Assembly (NCBI RefSeq): GCF_000426725.1
Contig: NZ_KE384560.1
Span: forward strand, 890,960 to 954,959
Direction of reading: 5' to 3'
Source of the DNA: Sporocytophaga myxococcoides DSM 11118
GTDB taxonomy: Bacteria > Bacteroidota > Bacteroidia > Cytophagales > Cytophagaceae
DNA length: 64,000 bases
Shown piece by piece: positions 61,102 through 64,000 of this stretch. The translations under genes and the position numbers were made by a program. The notes under the pieces were generated by a model. The model was not told the origin of the DNA. It worked only from the letters and a program-made list of their open reading frames with translations, and did not search any database. The number at the start of each line of letters is the position of its first letter. Position 1 is the first letter of the stretch.

Positions 61102-61138
61102 AAACCTCAAAGGAAATATTTAATTCCCTTTGAGGTTT
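61102..61138. terminator. Hairpin downstream of lptD, possible terminator
   Basis: AAACCTCAAAGG (61102-61113) pairs perfectly with CCTTTGAGGTTT (61127-61138). T runs on either side are short (3-4), so termination may be weak. It lies between ilvE upstream sequence and the lptD stop. Confidence 0.5.
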
Positions 61139-61199
61139 TAAGTTGTTGAGATACAGATTTATATTACCAGGACTTACAAATTGTAAGTATATTTTCTGA

Positions 61200-63881
61200 T
61201 TAGCGTGGAGCTGTTCTGAGTGAGTTGTCGTACCAGTCACGTTTTCTGTTCAACTTCAGATCCTGAAGAACAGATGCTTTAACATTTATATCAAAACTAT
61301 AGGATTGTCTGTATCCAAATGGAATCCAGTTGAAACGCATCTCCCAGCAATGCAAGTCACGGTAGACATTAATCTGGGTATAGGTAATAGCTTCATTCGT
61401 TACATCATATCCGGAGTTGAAACCGATTTTCCACTTTTCGGAAATTCTCAAGTCTCCATTGAATGAAAGTGTCTGGATGATGCTGCTCTCATTAAAGCCA
61501 ACTTTTGAGTAACTCAGGTTATAACTTACATACATGCTCCATGGAATGTTAAAGTCCACGTACATTTCCGGGTTAGCATTGATTACATCAAGCTCGGCCT
61601 GAGTCGCCTTCGGGTCTTTGTAATTTTTCTTTTTAGCTACGGGATTTAGATTGGTGCTAAGCATTAAAGAGTACAACAGAGCTCTTTCACGAAAGCCACG
61701 ACTAGTCCCAAATTCATCTACTCTCCTTTGATAAACAGTAGTTCCGATTATACTATCCAATTGATAAACATAAGGATCATAAGTGTAATTAAAGTTTATG
61801 TCCAGTCTGTTAAACAATTTTGTCCTTGCAGAAAAGTTAATCAAACTGAAATTTAAAGAATCTGCTGTGAAGTCATAACTACCATTCATTGATACGTTTT
61901 CCAGAATCGGTACTTTTTTAGTAGGGTTAACGCTGTCGTTTTTTGTTTTTACTTTTGCTTCTAATGTGTTATTTAAGCTGAAAGATAAAAGATTGGATTC
62001 TCCTCTGCCGGGAGCCCCGTAAAGAAATCCATTGTATCTTGAAAGTCTTTGATCTGTAACTGTTCCATTGGTAGAAGTTCTTCCACTTATCGATTGATAG
62101 GAAGGTCCGCCGAACAGATTCGAAAAATCAGGTCGATAGGTGTAGTTCAAAGTTGGAATCAAAGTATGACGGACACCCATCAGTCTACCTTTTTTAAAAT
62201 AAACAGATCCGAAAACTCTGGTAGTTAAATCCGTACTGAAATTGAAATCATATGCATTTGAAAATCCTTTAAGAGTATCATAAGTTATGACTTGGTTACC
62301 AAAGGTTCGGTAATTCAGTCTGTTAAAATACATGTACTCATTAAAGTTCAAGGATGGGTTAAGGTTGAAATATTTCAAAGCCTTAATAGTGGTGGCGACA
62401 CTTGCCGAATGTCTCAACCCGCTTCTGGCATATGGAGGGGAGAATATCCTGCCCAAATTGTTAAAATTTAACTTTAAGGTATCCAGGTTTTCTCCTTCTG
62501 GAGATATGCCTCTCGGTACACCACTTACGTTCCTGGCCTGGATTGAACCTACCGAACTATAAGAGATGTTGATCTTTTCATACCAGCTGTTTCCATCTCC
62601 GATTTTTTTCTTGAATGGATAAATCCTGTTCATGTTAAGGGCGAAATCAGGAAAGGTAAAATCGTATACTCCTGTATTATTATTCTGAGTAGATCTTGCA
62701 GCGAGTGATAAATTGAATGGTGTGCCTCCAAAGAATTTCGAATAGGAAATACTTGAGGTCATAGTATTTGTTAAATACGCTGCCGGGTTGTAAGCGTTAT
62801 TTCTGTTAAAAGTAGTACTGGCAAAATTAACCCCTGCAGAAAGTTTACTGTTCTTCTTAGAAACAGTCTGATGGTTCCAGACTATTTTATAATCATCAAC
62901 AAAGTAAAATTCTTTGGCTCCCTCTGCTAGGCCAAAATTTGGATTGGTGCTTTTTCTGTGATTGAATGCTAAATCCACATTTCCCCGGAATTTGTACCTG
63001 CTTATATAGTCTGTCTGAGATTGTAATCCATAGCTTCCTAAAGTATAAATCTCTCCGATCAGTCTTGAGCCGATATAGTCATTTACTGCAAAATAATAAC
63101 CCCCATTTCTCAGGAAAAATCCTCTGTCGCGGGACTCTCCATACATTGGAAAAATCAACCCGGATTTGTTCTTTTTAGGTACGGGAAATATTCCAAGAAT
63201 AAAGCCCAGTGGGGTAGGGACGTCCGCAACGTAAAGGTTAAACGGTCCTGTTACAATTTTGTCCTGTGGGATTACCTTTAATTTATTAGCCCTGATATGG
63301 AAATGCGGATGAGCCAGATTACAGGTTGTATAGTTAGCGCTGTTTATAAATAATGCTTCGTCTGTCCTTTTTACTTTTTCACCATGAATATATCCTTCTC
63401 CCTGCTGAGTGATAATGCCCGAAATTACTCCTTTGCGGGTTTTGAAGTTGTATTTGATGATATCTGCAGAATATTTATCATCCTTTTCTTTAAACAGCGG
63501 GACGCCTTTTACCTTTCCAGTAGAATCGGGAACACCCACTGCGGTCAGTGTTGAGGTTGCCCAGTTTATTTCAATTTGCTCGGCTTCCAGAGTAATATCT
63601 CCGTAATTGATTTTTGCATCACCATATAAATATGCGGTTTGAGTCACTACGTCAAGACGTATGGAATCTCTTGCAGAATATTTAATAGTAGTTTCAATGT
63701 CGCCTTTGTGTTTCACATTAAGCGAATCAGAAGTGCCTGTAGTATCCTTTACTGCAGCGGCTTCCGTGCTTTCTGCCGGAGCCAGCACCTCGGTAGAATC
63801 TGACTGAGAAAAAGCAGCTCTGCTAGAAAGCAGGAAGATCGTCAGAAAAAATACCCCTAAATTTTGTACTAGTTTTTTCAG
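61200..63881 (-). CDS. lptD: LPS-assembly protein LptD, Bacteroidota type, with non-standard start
   Basis: An outer-membrane protein of about 893 residues. The N-terminal OstA-like domain has AYLYGDAKINYGDITLEAEQIEIN in part (YGDAKINYGDITLEAEQ) and KYNFKTRKGVISGIITQQGE, followed by VPTPLGFILGIFPVPKKNKSGLIFP in part and a large barrel. Bacteroidota LptD differs strongly from the proteobacterial one. There is no ATG in a usable place: the frame is stopped by TAA at 63887-63885, then reads ATT CTG AAA AAA, and the residues after CTG (MKKLVQNLGVFFLTIFLLSS...AFSQ) form a clear signal peptide. The first GTG, at 63788, lies after the signal and would leave the protein in the cytoplasm. So CTG at 63881, or ATT at 63884, is the best start. 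Confidence 0.85.
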   Translation of the reverse strand: MKKLVQNLGVFFLTIFLLSSRAAFSQSDSTEVLAPAESTEAAAVKDTTGTSDSLNVKHKGDIETTIKYSARDSIRLDVVTQTAYLYGDAKINYGDITLEAEQIEINWATSTLTAVGVPDSTGKVKGVPLFKEKDDKYSADIIKYNFKTRKGVISGIITQQGEGYIHGEKVKRTDEALFINSANYTTCNLAHPHFHIRANKLKVIPQDKIVTGPFNLYVADVPTPLGFILGIFPVPKKNKSGLIFPMYGESRDRGFFLRNGGYYFAVNDYIGSRLIGEIYTLGSYGLQSQTDYISRYKFRGNVDLAFNHRKSTNPNFGLAEGAKEFYFVDDYKIVWNHQTVSKKNSKLSAGVNFASTTFNRNNAYNPAAYLTNTMTSSISYSKFFGGTPFNLSLAARSTQNNNTGVYDFTFPDFALNMNRIYPFKKKIGDGNSWYEKINISYSSVGSIQARNVSGVPRGISPEGENLDTLKLNFNNLGRIFSPPYARSGLRHSASVATTIKALKYFNLNPSLNFNEYMYFNRLNYRTFGNQVITYDTLKGFSNAYDFNFSTDLTTRVFGSVYFKKGRLMGVRHTLIPTLNYTYRPDFSNLFGGPSYQSISGRTSTNGTVTDQRLSRYNGFLYGAPGRGESNLLSFSLNNTLEAKVKTKNDSVNPTKKVPILENVSMNGSYDFTADSLNFSLINFSARTKLFNRLDINFNYTYDPYVYQLDSIIGTTVYQRRVDEFGTSRGFRERALLYSLMLSTNLNPVAKKKNYKDPKATQAELDVINANPEMYVDFNIPWSMYVSYNLSYSKVGFNESSIIQTLSFNGDLRISEKWKIGFNSGYDVTNEAITYTQINVYRDLHCWEMRFNWIPFGYRQSYSFDINVKASVLQDLKLNRKRDWYDNSLRTAPR

Positions 63882-64000
63882 AATTTATTAAAAATTTACA
63901 ATTTTTGTGTGCAAAGTTATCGTAATAACTTTTAAAATCGAATATTTTGAACAATATTGTATTGACCATTCTCCTCTCAGCAATTATTGTGCTAACTTCC
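63882..64000. other. Upstream region of lptD at the window edge
   Basis: These 119 bp should carry the lptD promoter. No gene start is seen before the window ends. Confidence 0.4.

Noticed and set aside
63788-63788. GTG at 63788 as the lptD start
   Set aside because: It lies downstream of a clear signal peptide in the same frame; LptD must be exported.

Overview
The window is low-GC DNA from a gliding, polymer-degrading member of the Bacteroidota, most likely of the Cytophagales (Cytophaga/Sporocytophaga-like). The placement is inference. It rests on several type IX secretion (T9SS) parts and cargo (two PorP/SprF proteins, a PorE-like OmpA protein, proteins ending in gliding-motility-type C-terminal domains), Bacteroidota-type promoters (TTTG ... 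TANNTTTG), a Bacteroidota-type LptD, and a general lack of Shine-Dalgarno sequences. No rRNA, tRNA, CRISPR array, integrase or transposase was seen.

Layout. 1-8.5 kb: a partial secreted protein made of CARDB repeats, a family 3 glycoside hydrolase, a small membrane protein, a soluble PAS histidine kinase, and a cytochrome b561-type/molybdopterin oxidoreductase pair. 8.5-10.5 kb: a thioredoxin-like lipoprotein and a GyrI-like/WYL-regulator operon with a near-perfect palindromic operator over its promoter. 10.5-14.7 kb: an ECF sigma factor, an anti-sigma factor fused to SprB-like and gliding-type C-terminal domains, and a leucine-rich-repeat cargo protein, divergent from a PorP/SprF gene. 14.9-19.2 kb: a 1043-residue multi-PAS kinase and three small genes, two with unusually strong ribosome binding sites. 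19.2-25 kb: an RND efflux operon. 25-28.4 kb: a decayed 3' end of a TonB-dependent receptor gene just upstream of an intact receptor.

28.5-31.8 kb: an array of about twelve palindromic 21-bp repeats, then mgtE, gatC and an acyltransferase. 31.9-40.6 kb: a 1634-residue cell-surface protein followed by PorP/SprF and a PorE-like OmpA protein, forming a T9SS surface module. 40.8-43 kb: a DUF2721 protein, then a MarR regulator and an Old Yellow Enzyme that share an operator. 43-49.2 kb is the most unusual part: a 103-nt element predicted to fold as a three-way junction, five tandem DNRLRE-type lipoprotein genes (one a pseudogene), and a second ECF sigma/anti-sigma/beta-barrel operon with a 12-bp inverted repeat in front.

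49.3-64 kb is mostly housekeeping: a DegQ-type protease, a GH3-auxin-type ligase, dxr, rseP, a LysM protein, a NUDIX hydrolase, rnhB, gcvT, comB, ilvE and lptD. The lptD frame has no standard start codon and seems to begin at CTG (or ATT). Intrinsic terminators separate most convergent pairs. The common theme is the cell envelope: secretion and display of surface proteins, two envelope-linked ECF circuits, TonB import, efflux, LPS assembly and peptidoglycan-binding proteins.
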